From assembly GCA_019420065.1 (NCBI GenBank), contig JAHZHX010000033.1:1-22799 (forward strand): a stretch of 22,799 nucleotides of DNA, in the 5' to 3' direction. The first letter of the stretch is position 1. Each line of letters starts with the position of its first letter. Below are positions 22,750-22,799 of this stretch, one piece after another. The DNA is from Clostridiales bacterium (GTDB taxonomy: Bacteria; Bacillota; Clostridia; Christensenellales; Aristaeellaceae). The notes under the pieces were generated by a model. It was not told the origin of the DNA. It searched no databases and worked only from the letters and a program-made list of their open reading frames with translations. The position numbers and the translations under genes are program-made.

Positions 22750-22799
22750 CAGACCATCAACAAAGTGGGTACATCATTGCCGGGATGCAATGAAGGGGC
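22749..22799 (-). CDS. Possible C-terminal end of a minus-strand gene, cut by the window
   Basis: On the minus strand, one frame is open from the right edge and ends with TGA at 22751-22749, giving the tail APSLHPGNDVPTLLMV. The stop falls at the base of the terminator hairpin, which is tight but possible. Sixteen codons are too few to identify a family, and the frame may be open by chance. Confidence 0.22.
   Translation of the reverse strand, partial: APSLHPGNDVPTLLMV

Overview
The window reads like a chromosome segment of a fairly GC-rich, monoderm Clostridia-type Firmicute, probably gut-associated. The reasons are strong AGGAGG-type ribosome binding sites, ATG/GTG starts, A-x-A signal peptides, SdpR/SdpI, a MalEFG-type (CUT1) transporter without its own ATPase, and a tRNA string in the order Asp-Phe-Gly-Cys with encoded CCA ends. 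I cannot name the genus from sequence alone.

Layout. Bases 1-350 hold the end of a tRNA operon and its terminator. Then come two GNAT acetyltransferases, an sdpR-sdpI pair with a good promoter and a perfect inverted-repeat operator, and a cytoplasmic GH36 alpha-galactosidase-like enzyme with its own promoter and terminator (2385-4610). An AT-rich control region (4611-4882) opens the most coherent unit of the window, 4883-11965: LacI-family regulator, ribokinase, nucleoside-hydrolase-like protein, secreted propeller-like protein, solute-binding protein and two permeases. A bidirectional hairpin near 12007-12043 separates this from a minus-strand pair (a secreted protein of unknown function and a P-loop kinase). 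The next gene, plus strand, is a giant (about 2420 residues) cyclic beta-1,2-glucan synthase-like protein. It is followed by a secreted HtrA-like protease with a PDZ domain, then by a gene-poor tail full of hairpins.

How the genes work together. The 4883-11965 cluster fits uptake and use of a riboside. The binding protein and permeases would import it, the hydrolase would split it into base and ribose, and the ribokinase would make ribose-5-phosphate. The LacI-type protein would control the unit through palindromes with an AACGTT or TAACG core found in front of the regulator, in front of the binding-protein gene and in front of the permeases. The substrate is inferred, not shown. The secreted propeller-like protein inside this unit and the altered catalytic region of the hydrolase are its least ordinary parts.

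Other points worth a second look are C in place of the nearly invariant T-loop U55 in two adjacent tRNAs, the giant glucan synthase next to an unknown secreted protein, and the structured non-coding tail at 22517-22750. Almost all other long reading frames, including several of more than 300 codons opposite the glucan synthase, are GC-driven shadows and are left out.
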